From assembly GCA_964634895.1 (NCBI GenBank), contig CAZWJS010000001.1, positions 1 through 52,722 on the forward strand: 52,722 nucleotides of DNA, in the 5' to 3' direction. This DNA comes from CG-Epi1 sp964634895. Lineage in GTDB: Archaea; Thermoplasmatota; Poseidoniia; MGIII; CG-Epi1. Below are positions 9,239 through 17,306 of the stretch, piece after piece. The translations under genes were made by a program, and so were the position numbers. Numbering within the stretch: position 1 is the first letter of the stretch; every line of letters starts with the position of its first letter. Under the pieces are notes generated by a model. The model saw only the letters and a program-made list of their open reading frames with translations, did not search any database and was not told where the DNA came from.

Positions 9239-11335
9239 TTAATTTAGGCCTTGCTTTTTCGCTTCTAGGGCCTCTTTGATTCCAGGATCATTTATTCCAG
9301 TCCATGCCTCAGCTCCAATAATATTACTTGAATCAATACCTTCTACCCACAATTCAAGACCTTCAAACGAAGTTCTTGTTCCTCCTTCTATTACAAATTT
9401 GTATTTTGCAGATTCAGTTGTTGGGAGCCCTACAGACCAGATGGCTTGTTTTCCCTCTCTCTTACCAGGTCTAGGTTCAGCTTCTTTTATTTCATGTTCA
9501 GGTACTTCAGCCCTAAGTTTGAAATTAGCAGATTTTAGTCTATAGTTTATGATAGTTATCTGTATTTTAATATTATCCTTTTCGAATTCAATTTCTTCTT
9601 CTATCCATACAACATCCATAATTGCAGCTACTACTTTATCCAAATTAGGTATGGGTTTGTTTACGACACTAGATGTTTTCTCAGCAATTGCAGGTAATAC
9701 TTTTTGGACTAAGTCAAATTTTTCAGTAACTTTTGCTCTCTTTTTCTGTTTCTTTAGGTGTTTTGATAATGTTTTAGCATTGTTGCGAAGTGCCAACTTC
9801 ACTTCTTTTTTAATTTCTCTTATATCTGCGACAGCTTCTTTTGCTTCAGATGTAAAAGGAATATTTGTGGAGGCGACATGTACTAGAATTATTGCAGGTC
9901 CATTTGGTGTTCCTTTACCTCCTTTTTGTTCTAGTCCATATTGTCTCCAATTAATTCCTTGTATAGCTTTTGTTATTGCACACCCTCCAGCTTGATACAA
10001 TAAAGGTACTCTGTTAGCAAATCTCAGGATTTGTACGGGGTGGTCCTTTGGCAGGTTCCCACCATAAACCATTCCAACCTCTACAAGGAAAGGCGTGCCT
10101 GAGAAAACCGAAGGTGTTCTACTGACAGGTAGTGTATAAAAGTCAGGTCGGTATTCATCTAAAACTTGTTTCAGTCCTAATTTTATTAATTTTGGCCCTA
10201 TTGGAACTAGAACTCCGCTTGTAGGAGTTCTTATGGAAGTTTTCTTAAAAGCTTCAATCATTGCCTTTGCTTCAATGCGAGATAAGTCTTGAGGCCTTAC
10301 AATTGGTGATAATCTTGATTTGTTTAATACGTCACTAATACTTTTCGTACCCATTGATGAAAAATCTTTACGTAGAAATTTCATCATTTGGTGTTCTGAG
10401 CTATGGTGAGCCATTCGCATTACTTGCCCTAATTCGACACCATGAGGATGTGGTTTTACTCCTTCACTCGGAAGTTTAGCTAATTCCTGGCTAGCTCTTT
10501 CGAATATGAATTGTTTCTCGTCAGGATTTGTGAATATAATACGAGCATGCGGATTAACAATAGCCGTTGATTTTATGTATTCTAAGACAGAAGGTCTTGC
10601 TTCTCTATATCTTCCTTTTATCGCAAATTCAACTTTAGTACCATTAAATTTTTCAGGAATAATTCCATTTTCATCAGCTTCAGCCAATTCATCTTTCCAA
10701 ACAAAATCTTCAGTTTTTTCGACATTACCCCTATTATTTCGAGTGTCCAATTTCATTGTAATTTTACTGGCTAAATGATCTTTTGATATTCTTGTACTAA
10801 TTATTGCAGACCTGCCTGTTGTTAATTGTCCATACATAATTGCTGCTGAGATTCCAATTCCTTGTTGCCCTCTTGATTGTTTTCCACTTCCGAAACGTGA
10901 ACCATACAATAACCTACCAAAAACATTAGGTACATTCTCTTCAACAATACCGGGACCGTTATCTTCAATTGAGATGCTCAATTCATCTTTACCTAAATTC
11001 CCAATTTTTATTCTAAGTTCAGGTAGAATATCTGCTTGCTCACAAGCATCCAAACTATTGTCTACACCTTCTTTAACAGCCGTAATCAAAGAATGTGTTG
11101 GATTATCAAAGCCTAAAATATGCCTGTTTTGTTCAAAGAATTCTGAAACAGGAATATCTCTTTGTTCTTTTGCTAATTGATGTGCCTTAGTCTTTTTTCT
11201 AGACTTTGTTTTTATCTCTTTTTTCTTAGTTTTAGCACTAGGCGTTTCTTGTTTTTTCTCTAATTCAATCTCTGGAGCCTTCTCTTCTTCAGGCTTATTT
11301 TCATCACTTTCAAAGTTTAAGGTCATCTGACCCAT
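9239..11335 (-). CDS. top6B: DNA topoisomerase VI subunit B
   Basis: A 698-residue GHKL-type ATPase subunit of the type IIB topoisomerase. A Lys/Glu-rich tail (about 1-55) precedes the Bergerat fold: the N box in KEGVDNSLDA, then EDNGPGI, then GQQGIGISAA. The transducer domain and a C-terminal beta domain follow. Family members are usually 530-650 residues, so the N-terminal tail makes this one long. Subunit A is not in the window. Start choice: GGAGGA sits directly against the ATG at 11335, leaving no spacer. The ATG at 11326 (MTLNFES) lies about 10 bases after GGAGG and may be the real start. A 40-base spacer separates it from the RNA-methyltransferase genes upstream, and fibrillarin follows. 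Confidence 0.95.
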   Translation of the reverse strand: MGQMTLNFESDENKPEEEKAPEIELEKKQETPSAKTKKKEIKTKSRKKTKAHQLAKEQRDIPVSEFFEQNRHILGFDNPTHSLITAVKEGVDNSLDACEQADILPELRIKIGNLGKDELSISIEDNGPGIVEENVPNVFGRLLYGSRFGSGKQSRGQQGIGISAAIMYGQLTTGRSAIISTRISKDHLASKITMKLDTRNNRGNVEKTEDFVWKDELAEADENGIIPEKFNGTKVEFAIKGRYREARPSVLEYIKSTAIVNPHARIIFTNPDEKQFIFERASQELAKLPSEGVKPHPHGVELGQVMRMAHHSSEHQMMKFLRKDFSSMGTKSISDVLNKSRLSPIVRPQDLSRIEAKAMIEAFKKTSIRTPTSGVLVPIGPKLIKLGLKQVLDEYRPDFYTLPVSRTPSVFSGTPFLVEVGMVYGGNLPKDHPVQILRFANRVPLLYQAGGCAITKAIQGINWRQYGLEQKGGKGTPNGPAIILVHVASTNIPFTSEAKEAVADIREIKKEVKLALRNNAKTLSKHLKKQKKRAKVTEKFDLVQKVLPAIAEKTSSVVNKPIPNLDKVVAAIMDVVWIEEEIEFEKDNIKIQITIINYRLKSANFKLRAEVPEHEIKEAEPRPGKREGKQAIWSVGLPTTESAKYKFVIEGGTRTSFEGLELWVEGIDSSNIIGAEAWTGINDPGIKEALEAKKQGLN

Positions 11336-11376
11336 TCCTCCGGTATAAACACCAATAATTAAGCAGTACTCTCAGT

Positions 11377-11820
11377 TTACAGAAATTTTATTTCGCAAAA
11401 TTTTGATTTAGGTATTTGGTTTTTGAGGAGCTGCCCATTCCAATGACCACATCCCAATGCGATTTCATTGTACATGACAGTTACAAAACCAGGATCTAAA
11501 TCAGTATTTAGTTTTAAATCCATTCCACCACAAAAATTGATTGTATTTTTTTTATTCAGATTAACAATATTTTTACTTATTTTATTACTGAATAATTGGA
11601 TGAAATTGGTAGTAGGTTTAGGCGATTTGTCTAATCTAAATATGCAAAGACCTATACTTTCAGGATCAATTCTTTTAATTTTTTCGGGTCCAATATATAT
11701 CCTATTTTTGGAGCCAATATACCATTTGTATCCGTTAAAAGTAGCCTCTATTATACCAAATCTTTCGTAACAATATTCCACAATTGTTTTTTTTTTATCA
11801 TTATCCAGTTTTGTTAACAT
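11377..11820 (-). CDS. Separate C-terminal RNA-binding (PUA-like) part of an NSUN-type methyltransferase
   Basis: A 147-residue protein whose C-terminus (FVTVMYNEIALGCGHWNG, then LLKNQIPKS) resembles the C-terminal RNA-binding domain fused to RsmF/NOP2/Sun-type m5C methyltransferases. It directly follows the catalytic gene: its ATG lies inside the overlap ATGTTAA, which contains the upstream TAA stop. The two genes are therefore translationally coupled and in different frames. It probably forms a complex with the upstream catalytic protein. I read this as gene fission, although a sequencing frameshift cannot be ruled out. The domain call rests on pattern recognition only. Confidence 0.65.
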   Translation of the reverse strand: MLTKLDNDKKKTIVEYCYERFGIIEATFNGYKWYIGSKNRIYIGPEKIKRIDPESIGLCIFRLDKSPKPTTNFIQLFSNKISKNIVNLNKKNTINFCGGMDLKLNTDLDPGFVTVMYNEIALGCGHWNGQLLKNQIPKSKFCEIKFL

Positions 11821-12734
11821 TTCATTATCCTTGCCAAAAAGAAAGCATCTGTATTATTATGATGGGGCCATATTCTTACACATTTCTCAATGCTCATATC
11901 ATAATCTTTTTCTTTCCAATTAGTTATTCCTTTGCTCATTTTTAGTCCATTGAGCTGAATGTCTTGCATTTCAACATTCTCTTCATTGATTATTTCATTT
12001 ACAACATTTTCATTTTCTTCAGGTGCAAATGTACATGTAGAGTAAACTATAGTACTTCCTCTTGGAGCCATTTGACAGGCTTTTCTTAACAAGCCTTTTT
12101 GATTCTTGCTAAATCGTTCGTAATCTTGTTCTTTCCATTTTCTAGTTACAGCATTTTTTTTTCGAATAGTACCTTCTGAACTACAGGGAGCATCAACAAA
12201 GTACACATCAGCTTCTGTATTTGGAAAAGATTTGAAATCTCTTAATGTAACTGTAGTATTTGTTATCCCTAACCGATCTAAGTTTCCTCTTAATGATTTT
12301 ATTCTTGTATGCCTCACATCATTAGCTATAATATGACCTTTATTTCTCATCATTCCTGCAATTTGTGTTGTTTTAGACCCTGGTGCAGCACAGCAGTCAA
12401 TAATTTTTTTTTCTTCTATTTCTCCATCGACTATCAAAGGTGGTATCATAGAAGTTAATTCTTGGATATAAATATGTCCAGAAAAATGCTGAATACTACT
12501 TCCTAAATTTTTTAGATTGGTTGTGAATGCATTGTCACACCAATCTACTTTTTCTATTTTGGAGTCAAATTTTTTTATCCGATTTAAGATTTCATTCTTA
12601 TTACCTTTTAGTGGATTTATTCTAAAAGATTGTTTTAGTGGTTCATTTATGGTCTCAGCAAATTTTTTGGAGCAGTCAGTAAGATGACTATAACGCTCTA
12701 TAATCCGGTCTTTTACAGTTTGTAAATTAGACAT
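11814..12734 (-). CDS. NOL1/NOP2/Sun-family RNA cytosine-C5 methyltransferase
   Basis: A 306-residue catalytic protein that methylates C5 of cytosine in tRNA or rRNA using SAM. Motif I is CCAAPGSKT (114-122). Motif IV is DAPCSS with C184, and motif VI is YSTCTF with C234, the nucleophile in this family. The N-terminal segment SFRINPLK is also typical. The expected C-terminal RNA-binding domain is missing and is encoded by the next gene, which overlaps by seven bases. The start lies two bases after the stop of the nucleotide-sugar dehydrogenase. The RNA target cannot be read from sequence. Confidence 0.92.
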   Translation of the reverse strand: MSNLQTVKDRIIERYSHLTDCSKKFAETINEPLKQSFRINPLKGNKNEILNRIKKFDSKIEKVDWCDNAFTTNLKNLGSSIQHFSGHIYIQELTSMIPPLIVDGEIEEKKIIDCCAAPGSKTTQIAGMMRNKGHIIANDVRHTRIKSLRGNLDRLGITNTTVTLRDFKSFPNTEADVYFVDAPCSSEGTIRKKNAVTRKWKEQDYERFSKNQKGLLRKACQMAPRGSTIVYSTCTFAPEENENVVNEIINEENVEMQDIQLNGLKMSKGITNWKEKDYDMSIEKCVRIWPHHNNTDAFFLARIMKC

Positions 12735-12736
12735 CC

Positions 12737-14038
12737 CTAAGCCCTTAGAATACGGGCATTTGGTTTTTTAATATTCGCCATAGCATTTCTTGTATCTACG
12801 ACTAAATTGGCATGTCTCCCTATTAGTTCGTAATCTATGTTTGAGTGATCTGTAGTTATAATAATTGCATCTTGTTCTTTAATATTTTGAACACTTAATT
12901 CTAAACTTTTTTTCCCAGTTACTTCTTTTACGTAAGGATCATGATAGCAAATATCAGCACCTTTGAAACTTAACAAATCCATAATTCTTAAGGCAGGAGA
13001 TTCTCTCATGTCATCAATGTCTTTTTTGTATGCAACACCTAGCATCATTATTTTACTTCCCCTAACACTTTTTTCTTCATCATTCAATGCTTTTCCTATC
13101 CTATGTGCAATGTTCTCCGCCATTTTACGATTAATTTCTCCAGCTAATTCAATAAATTTAGCTTCAGTATTGTATTCTTTTGCTTTCCATGAGAGATAAA
13201 ACGGATCTATAGGTATACAGTGCCCTCCTATTCCAGGCCCAGGGTAAAATGGCATGAAACCAAAAGGCTTTGTTTTTGCAGCATCTATAACTTCCCATAT
13301 GTTAACTCCCATGCGTGAAAGTACAAGTTTTAGTTCGTTAACCATTGCAATATTAACTGCCCGGAATATATTTTCCATTAATTTAGTGGATTCAGCTGTT
13401 GCCATCGAACTAACCTCTACAGTCTCAGATACTATGTTTTTGTAAAGATAACTAGTAGATTTTAGGCATTCCTCCGTGAATCCTCCCATAACTTTTGGAA
13501 TCTTTGAAACATTGAAATCTTTATTCCCAGGGTCTTCACGCTCAGGAGAGTATGCAAGGAAAAAATCTTTTCCTGCAACTAATCCAGATTTCTCTAATAT
13601 TGGTTTCACTAGTTCTTCCGTGGTTCCGGGATAGGTAGTTGATTCAAGAACTATTAATTGTCCTTTTTTTAGATTCTTGCTAATTTCATTTGATGCGCTC
13701 TTAACATAACTCATGTCAGGTTGTTCATGTTCGTCAAGTGGCGTAGGTACACAGATAATGAGACAATCCATATTAGTTATTTCTGAGAAATTATTGGTTG
13801 CCGACCCTTTATTTTCCACAAACGACTGCATGGATTCTTGTTTAATGTGTTTCATAATCTGATTTCCTGCTTTTATATCTTCAACTCTTTTAGAATCTTT
13901 ATCAAATCCTAAAACAGTGAATCCTTTGTTGGCGAATTCCAAACCTAACGGAATTCCAACATAACCCATGCCAATTATTCCAACTTTGGCTTTTTTCTTT
14001 TTTATTTTACGCTGAAGTTTTTCGCTTAAATCATTCAT
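12737..14038 (-). CDS. Nucleotide-sugar (UDP-GlcNAc/ManNAc type) 6-dehydrogenase
   Basis: A 433-residue NAD-dependent dehydrogenase that oxidises C6 of a UDP-sugar to a uronic acid. It has the Rossmann motif GIIGMGYVGIPLG (20-32), YSPEREDPGN (163-172), and the catalytic Cys C274 in PGPGIGGHCIPIDPFY. This combination matches the WbpA/WecC group, especially UDP-N-acetylglucosamine 6-dehydrogenases, more than UDP-glucose dehydrogenase. It probably supplies sugars for N-glycans or a surface polysaccharide. It is the first gene of a minus-strand run (dehydrogenase, methyltransferase, its RNA-binding part, then topoisomerase VI B and fibrillarin). A TATA-like box lies 32 bases upstream of the ATG. 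Confidence 0.92.
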   Translation of the reverse strand: MNDLSEKLQRKIKKKKAKVGIIGMGYVGIPLGLEFANKGFTVLGFDKDSKRVEDIKAGNQIMKHIKQESMQSFVENKGSATNNFSEITNMDCLIICVPTPLDEHEQPDMSYVKSASNEISKNLKKGQLIVLESTTYPGTTEELVKPILEKSGLVAGKDFFLAYSPEREDPGNKDFNVSKIPKVMGGFTEECLKSTSYLYKNIVSETVEVSSMATAESTKLMENIFRAVNIAMVNELKLVLSRMGVNIWEVIDAAKTKPFGFMPFYPGPGIGGHCIPIDPFYLSWKAKEYNTEAKFIELAGEINRKMAENIAHRIGKALNDEEKSVRGSKIMMLGVAYKKDIDDMRESPALRIMDLLSFKGADICYHDPYVKEVTGKKSLELSVQNIKEQDAIIITTDHSNIDYELIGRHANLVVDTRNAMANIKKPNARILRA

Positions 14039-14065
14039 CTTTATATCTAATTCTACAAGGAGGGG

Positions 14066-14074
14066 GTATAAATT
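14066..14074 (-). promoter_or_regulatory. TATA-like promoter of the nucleotide-sugar dehydrogenase gene
   Basis: On the minus strand AATTTATAC is centred about 32 bases before the ATG at 14038, in the 39-base gap after the aminotransferase gene. It implies a transcript independent of the upstream aminotransferase pair, with a leader of only a few bases. Confidence 0.5.
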
Positions 14075-14077
14075 ACG

Positions 14078-15097
14078 TTATATCTCAGTCATCCATCCAA
14101 ATTCATCATCTGAAGTGCCAAATTGTATCCCAGTAAGGTAGTTGTAAATCTCATTGGTTATATCGCCAATTTCACCTTCACAGAAAATATAATCCTTTTC
14201 TTGATAGTTAATGGAGCCAATTGGTGCTACAATTGCAGCAGTTCCCGCACAAAAAACTTCATCCGCAGCTAAGGCTTCTTCAACGCTAATTCTTCTTTCT
14301 TCAATTTCTAGTCCCATTTTGTTTTTTGCCAAGTAAAGAACAGAGGATCTGGTTATTCCAGGTAGTATAGATCCTGTTAATTCAGGAGTTATAACCTTTC
14401 CATCGATTACTGCAAAGAAATTAGCAGCTCCTACTTCTTCGATATATTTTTCCTCTGCAGCATCCAAGTATATTACTTCAGCATATCCTTTTGATTTTGC
14501 TAAACTGCTTGGCAACATTCCGGGCACATAGTTGCCAATTGCCTTCACACCTCCAGTGCCTTTTAGAGGGGCCCTGTGAAAATCATTTGTAACAATTAGT
14601 TTAATTGGTTTAAGCCCACCTTTGAAATACGGCCCCACTGGACTTACATAAACTATGAAATGATATTCATTTGAGGGAGCCACACCTACTCCTTCTCCCG
14701 AACCAAATATAATAGGTCTAACATACAGTGCACCTTGTTCAGTATTAGGAATATAATCAGCGTTATCTCTAACAACTTTTTTAACAGCATCTAAGAAGAG
14801 TGAACTTGGAATTTCAGGCATTGATAATCTTGTGCAACCATTTGCAGCTCTTTTTGCATTCATTTCGGGACGAAACATTGCAATTCTTCCATCATCCCAC
14901 TTGTATGCCTTCATACCTTCAAATAAACCTTGCCCATAGCTCAGAACTACTGCAGCAGGTGATAGGCTTAAGTTTTCGAAAGGCATCAACTTTCCACTTT
15001 GCCATTCCTCGCCTAGGTTGCATTTTGCTACATACATTGATCTAGTTTGAGTAAAGCTAAATGTTAAGTTTTCAAAGTCTACTTCGTCAGGTTTCAC
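14078..15097 (-). CDS. ilvE: Branched-chain amino acid aminotransferase
   Basis: A 339-residue fold-type IV PLP enzyme that interconverts Leu/Ile/Val and their 2-oxo acids with 2-oxoglutarate/glutamate. The PLP-binding lysine is K185 in GTGGVKAIGNY. Other family signatures are LSYGQGLFEGMKAY (52-65), RPEMNAKR and EEVGAANFF. Its length and motifs match the eukaryotic/bacterial BCAT2-like group rather than the shorter IlvE group. The start is GTG, sharing bases with the TGA stop of the upstream aminotransferase (GTGA), so the two are translationally coupled. Confidence 0.94.
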   Translation of the reverse strand: MKPDEVDFENLTFSFTQTRSMYVAKCNLGEEWQSGKLMPFENLSLSPAAVVLSYGQGLFEGMKAYKWDDGRIAMFRPEMNAKRAANGCTRLSMPEIPSSLFLDAVKKVVRDNADYIPNTEQGALYVRPIIFGSGEGVGVAPSNEYHFIVYVSPVGPYFKGGLKPIKLIVTNDFHRAPLKGTGGVKAIGNYVPGMLPSSLAKSKGYAEVIYLDAAEEKYIEEVGAANFFAVIDGKVITPELTGSILPGITRSSVLYLAKNKMGLEIEERRISVEEALAADEVFCAGTAAIVAPIGSINYQEKDYIFCEGEIGDITNEIYNYLTGIQFGTSDDEFGWMTEI

Positions 15098-16407
15098 TTA
15101 TTATTCTCCATAAATTTTTTTAGTCTTTCGTCTAAAACAGGCATATCTTTTTCATCAACAAATGAGATACAAACCCGTAATCCTTCATGTCTATTTGAGC
15201 CGGTCGATTTTAGAGTAATTGTTGAAATACCATATTTCATTAATTCTAGCATTAGACTAGTTCCTTCATAGTTTGGATAAGACATCGTTAGGTAGAATCC
15301 ATCTCCTACAGTTTCATCCATATCTTTTTCATAAACTTGATTAAATCCATATTTTAGAAATATTTTACGGACTTTCTTTGCTCGTTCACCATAGGCTCTA
15401 GTTATAGCAATAAAATTATAATCACCATTTGTAGAACTTTCTAATATTTTAGTTAAAGCAAATTGAGCAGTATGACTTACGCCCGAAGTAGTAACATACA
15501 ATCCGCCAAGTGTGAATGCATGTCCGAATCGTTTTCTACCACAAAATTCTTCTAATTGAGCAAATTCTTGTTTATTCAAATCAGGTGATATAATTGCAAG
15601 GCCGCATCTTGGGCCCGGGAAAGAAAATGCTTTTGATGCTGAAATCAAGGTAATCCATTTTTTCCCAAATTTACCAACTGTAGGAATATATGGAGCCACA
15701 TTAGGCCGTGAATAATCCTTTCTAAAATCCATTCCCAGATATGCAAGGTCTTCGATCGCTAAGATATTGTTACTGTCACAAATTTCAGCAATTCCTTTCA
15801 ATTCATTTTCATTCAAACAGGACCAACTTGGGTTATTAGGCGATGACCATAGTAATCCACCAATATTTCCTCTAGAAATCTTTTTATTTATTGCATCTAA
15901 TAATCGTTCGCCTCTATTATCATAGAGTTCAATTCCTTCACTTTTAAGTCCTAAAAATTTAGATTGATATCTTGTTACTGGAAAAGTGGGGTCCAAATAT
16001 AGAATAGTGTCTTTTCCTTTATACATATTTCCGGCTAAGGCCTGAGAGATATATCCGCCCTGGAGAGATCCACAAGTTGGTATTACATGTTCAGGACCTA
16101 CATCAGTGTCTAGAAATGCTTTAACGAAGTTACAGCCTGCTAATTTCAGTTCAGGAATCCCATCAAATGGCGGATATATTCCTTGGAGTCCTTGTTCTAT
16201 TGCCTTCTTCTCGGCATCTTTTGCAATATCTGGTGTCGGAAGATTAGGTATTCCCATTTCCATTCTTACAAATTCAAACTTGCCTCGTTGGCTTATCATG
16301 GTAGCTAATCTGTTAGTTTCTCGAATAGAAAGATTGTTTGGATTGTAGCCAGCTTCATCAAAAATTTCTTCTAAAATTTCTTTTGAGATGGGTATTGAAT
16401 CTGTCAA
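15094..16407 (-). CDS. Class I/II PLP-dependent aminotransferase
   Basis: A 437-residue fold-type I aminotransferase. The PLP lysine is K259 in ISASKAFSFPGPRCG. Further motifs are the aromatic-stacking region TCGSLQGGYI (111-120), SSPNNPS (188-194) and AIEDLAYLGMDF (217-228). The substrate is not clear; an aspartate-, aromatic- or branched-chain-type donor is possible. It is coupled by GTGA to the branched-chain aminotransferase, so a role in amino acid synthesis is likely. The only N-terminal start that fits is TTG (16407), because an in-frame stop lies seven codons upstream and the next Met is near residue 37. It is divergent from the thiamine-regulator gene. Confidence 0.88.
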   Translation of the reverse strand: MTDSIPISKEILEEIFDEAGYNPNNLSIRETNRLATMISQRGKFEFVRMEMGIPNLPTPDIAKDAEKKAIEQGLQGIYPPFDGIPELKLAGCNFVKAFLDTDVGPEHVIPTCGSLQGGYISQALAGNMYKGKDTILYLDPTFPVTRYQSKFLGLKSEGIELYDNRGERLLDAINKKISRGNIGGLLWSSPNNPSWSCLNENELKGIAEICDSNNILAIEDLAYLGMDFRKDYSRPNVAPYIPTVGKFGKKWITLISASKAFSFPGPRCGLAIISPDLNKQEFAQLEEFCGRKRFGHAFTLGGLYVTTSGVSHTAQFALTKILESSTNGDYNFIAITRAYGERAKKVRKIFLKYGFNQVYEKDMDETVGDGFYLTMSYPNYEGTSLMLELMKYGISTITLKSTGSNRHEGLRVCISFVDEKDMPVLDERLKKFMENNK

Positions 16408-16451
16408 ATATAGTGCCTCTAAACTTCATTTAGTAGACCCCTTGCTAAAAG

Positions 16452-16463
16452 GTTTGTACAAAC
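16452..16463. promoter_or_regulatory. 12-bp perfect palindrome, candidate operator
   Basis: GTTTGTACAAAC is its own reverse complement. It lies directly upstream of the TATA-like box of the ThiR-like regulator, in the 83-base gap between that gene and the divergent aminotransferase. Placement against the TATA/BRE region fits a site where a dimeric regulator affects TBP/TFB binding. Autoregulation by the ThiR-like protein is inference. Confidence 0.55.
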
Positions 16464-16473
16464 TTTATAAATA
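16464..16473 (+). promoter_or_regulatory. TATA-like promoter of the ThiR-like regulator/symporter operon
   Basis: TTTATAAATA is followed by more AT-rich sequence (to 16490). It lies 22-32 bases upstream of the GTG at 16491 and the ATGs at 16500 and 16503, which suggests a leaderless message. Confidence 0.6.
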
Positions 16474-16490
16474 TATTTTATAATATATAA

Positions 16491-17306
16491 GTGATTAATA
16501 TGATGCCTATAGAATTAACTGGAAAGTTACTCAAAGAATTAAGGGGAAGATCCTGTAGAATTTTGTCTAAAGAAGGTTGGACTCAGTCAAATCTTGGGAA
16601 AGCTTTAGGCGTAAGTCAGGTTATGGCTGGAAATTATATACATACATTATCAAAAAATTACAATGAGCCAATGGAAAGTGATTTACAAGAAGCAGCTACT
16701 ATTCTAGCAGAAATACTGAAATCAGGAGAGGCTTCTCGTTGGACTCTGAAAATTATAGTAGATAATCAAGATTTAATCATTAATTTTCCTGTCCAAGATA
16801 CTAAAGAAAAAGTATTGATAAAAATAGCTGAGATGCGAACACGCTTGGAGAGTTTTATTCCATTATTGTCACCCCAGGTAAGAGTAAATATTGCTATAGC
16901 TTCAAATGATGCTATAGAAATTTCAGATATAGCTGCATTTCCTGGTCGTTTAACGCCCATTGGCGGTAAAGCACGCCCTCTTTCTTCACCGAAATTCGGG
17001 GCTTCTTCACATCTTTCTGAGTTGCTTCTTAGTATCCGAAAATTTAATTCTCAAGTTTCTACTATTATTAATCTTAGATGGGATTCTATCATTTCAGATT
17101 TGTTGAAAGAATTAGATGTAGTATCTGCAATTTTGAATCGAACAGGCGACGATTTATCAATTCCTGACTTTGCAGTAGGAGCTGAAGCATTGATTGATGA
17201 AGGAGGTTATGGTTTTGAACCTTCACTTTATATTATTGGTCAGGATCAGGATAGAGTTTGTAGAATAGTAGAAGATTTAGCTAAATTAATGGATGCTATG
17301 GCATGA
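16491..17306 (+). CDS. thiR: ThiR-like transcriptional regulator (HTH + ThiN domain)
   Basis: A 271-residue protein. The N-terminal helix-turn-helix (about 28-50) contains WTQSNLGKALGVSQVMAG. The rest looks like a ThiN (archaeal thiamine-phosphate synthase-like) domain, with the signature FPGRLTPIGGKARPLSSP then FGASSHLSELLL. In archaea, stand-alone HTH-ThiN proteins (ThiR) bind thiamine phosphates and control thiamine genes, whereas catalytic ThiN is fused to ThiD. No ThiD part is present here, so a regulator is favoured. The start could be GTG 16491, ATG 16500 or ATG 16503. It overlaps the symporter gene by ATGA and is preceded by a perfect 12-bp palindrome. Confidence 0.82.
   Translation: MINMMPIELTGKLLKELRGRSCRILSKEGWTQSNLGKALGVSQVMAGNYIHTLSKNYNEPMESDLQEAATILAEILKSGEASRWTLKIIVDNQDLIINFPVQDTKEKVLIKIAEMRTRLESFIPLLSPQVRVNIAIASNDAIEISDIAAFPGRLTPIGGKARPLSSPKFGASSHLSELLLSIRKFNSQVSTIINLRWDSIISDLLKELDVVSAILNRTGDDLSIPDFAVGAEALIDEGGYGFEPSLYIIGQDQDRVCRIVEDLAKLMDAMA

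Noticed and set aside
16491..17306. Catalytic thiamine-phosphate synthase (ThiN) instead of a regulator
   Set aside because: There is no ThiD part and an N-terminal helix-turn-helix is present, which fits ThiR. Catalytic activity cannot be fully excluded.
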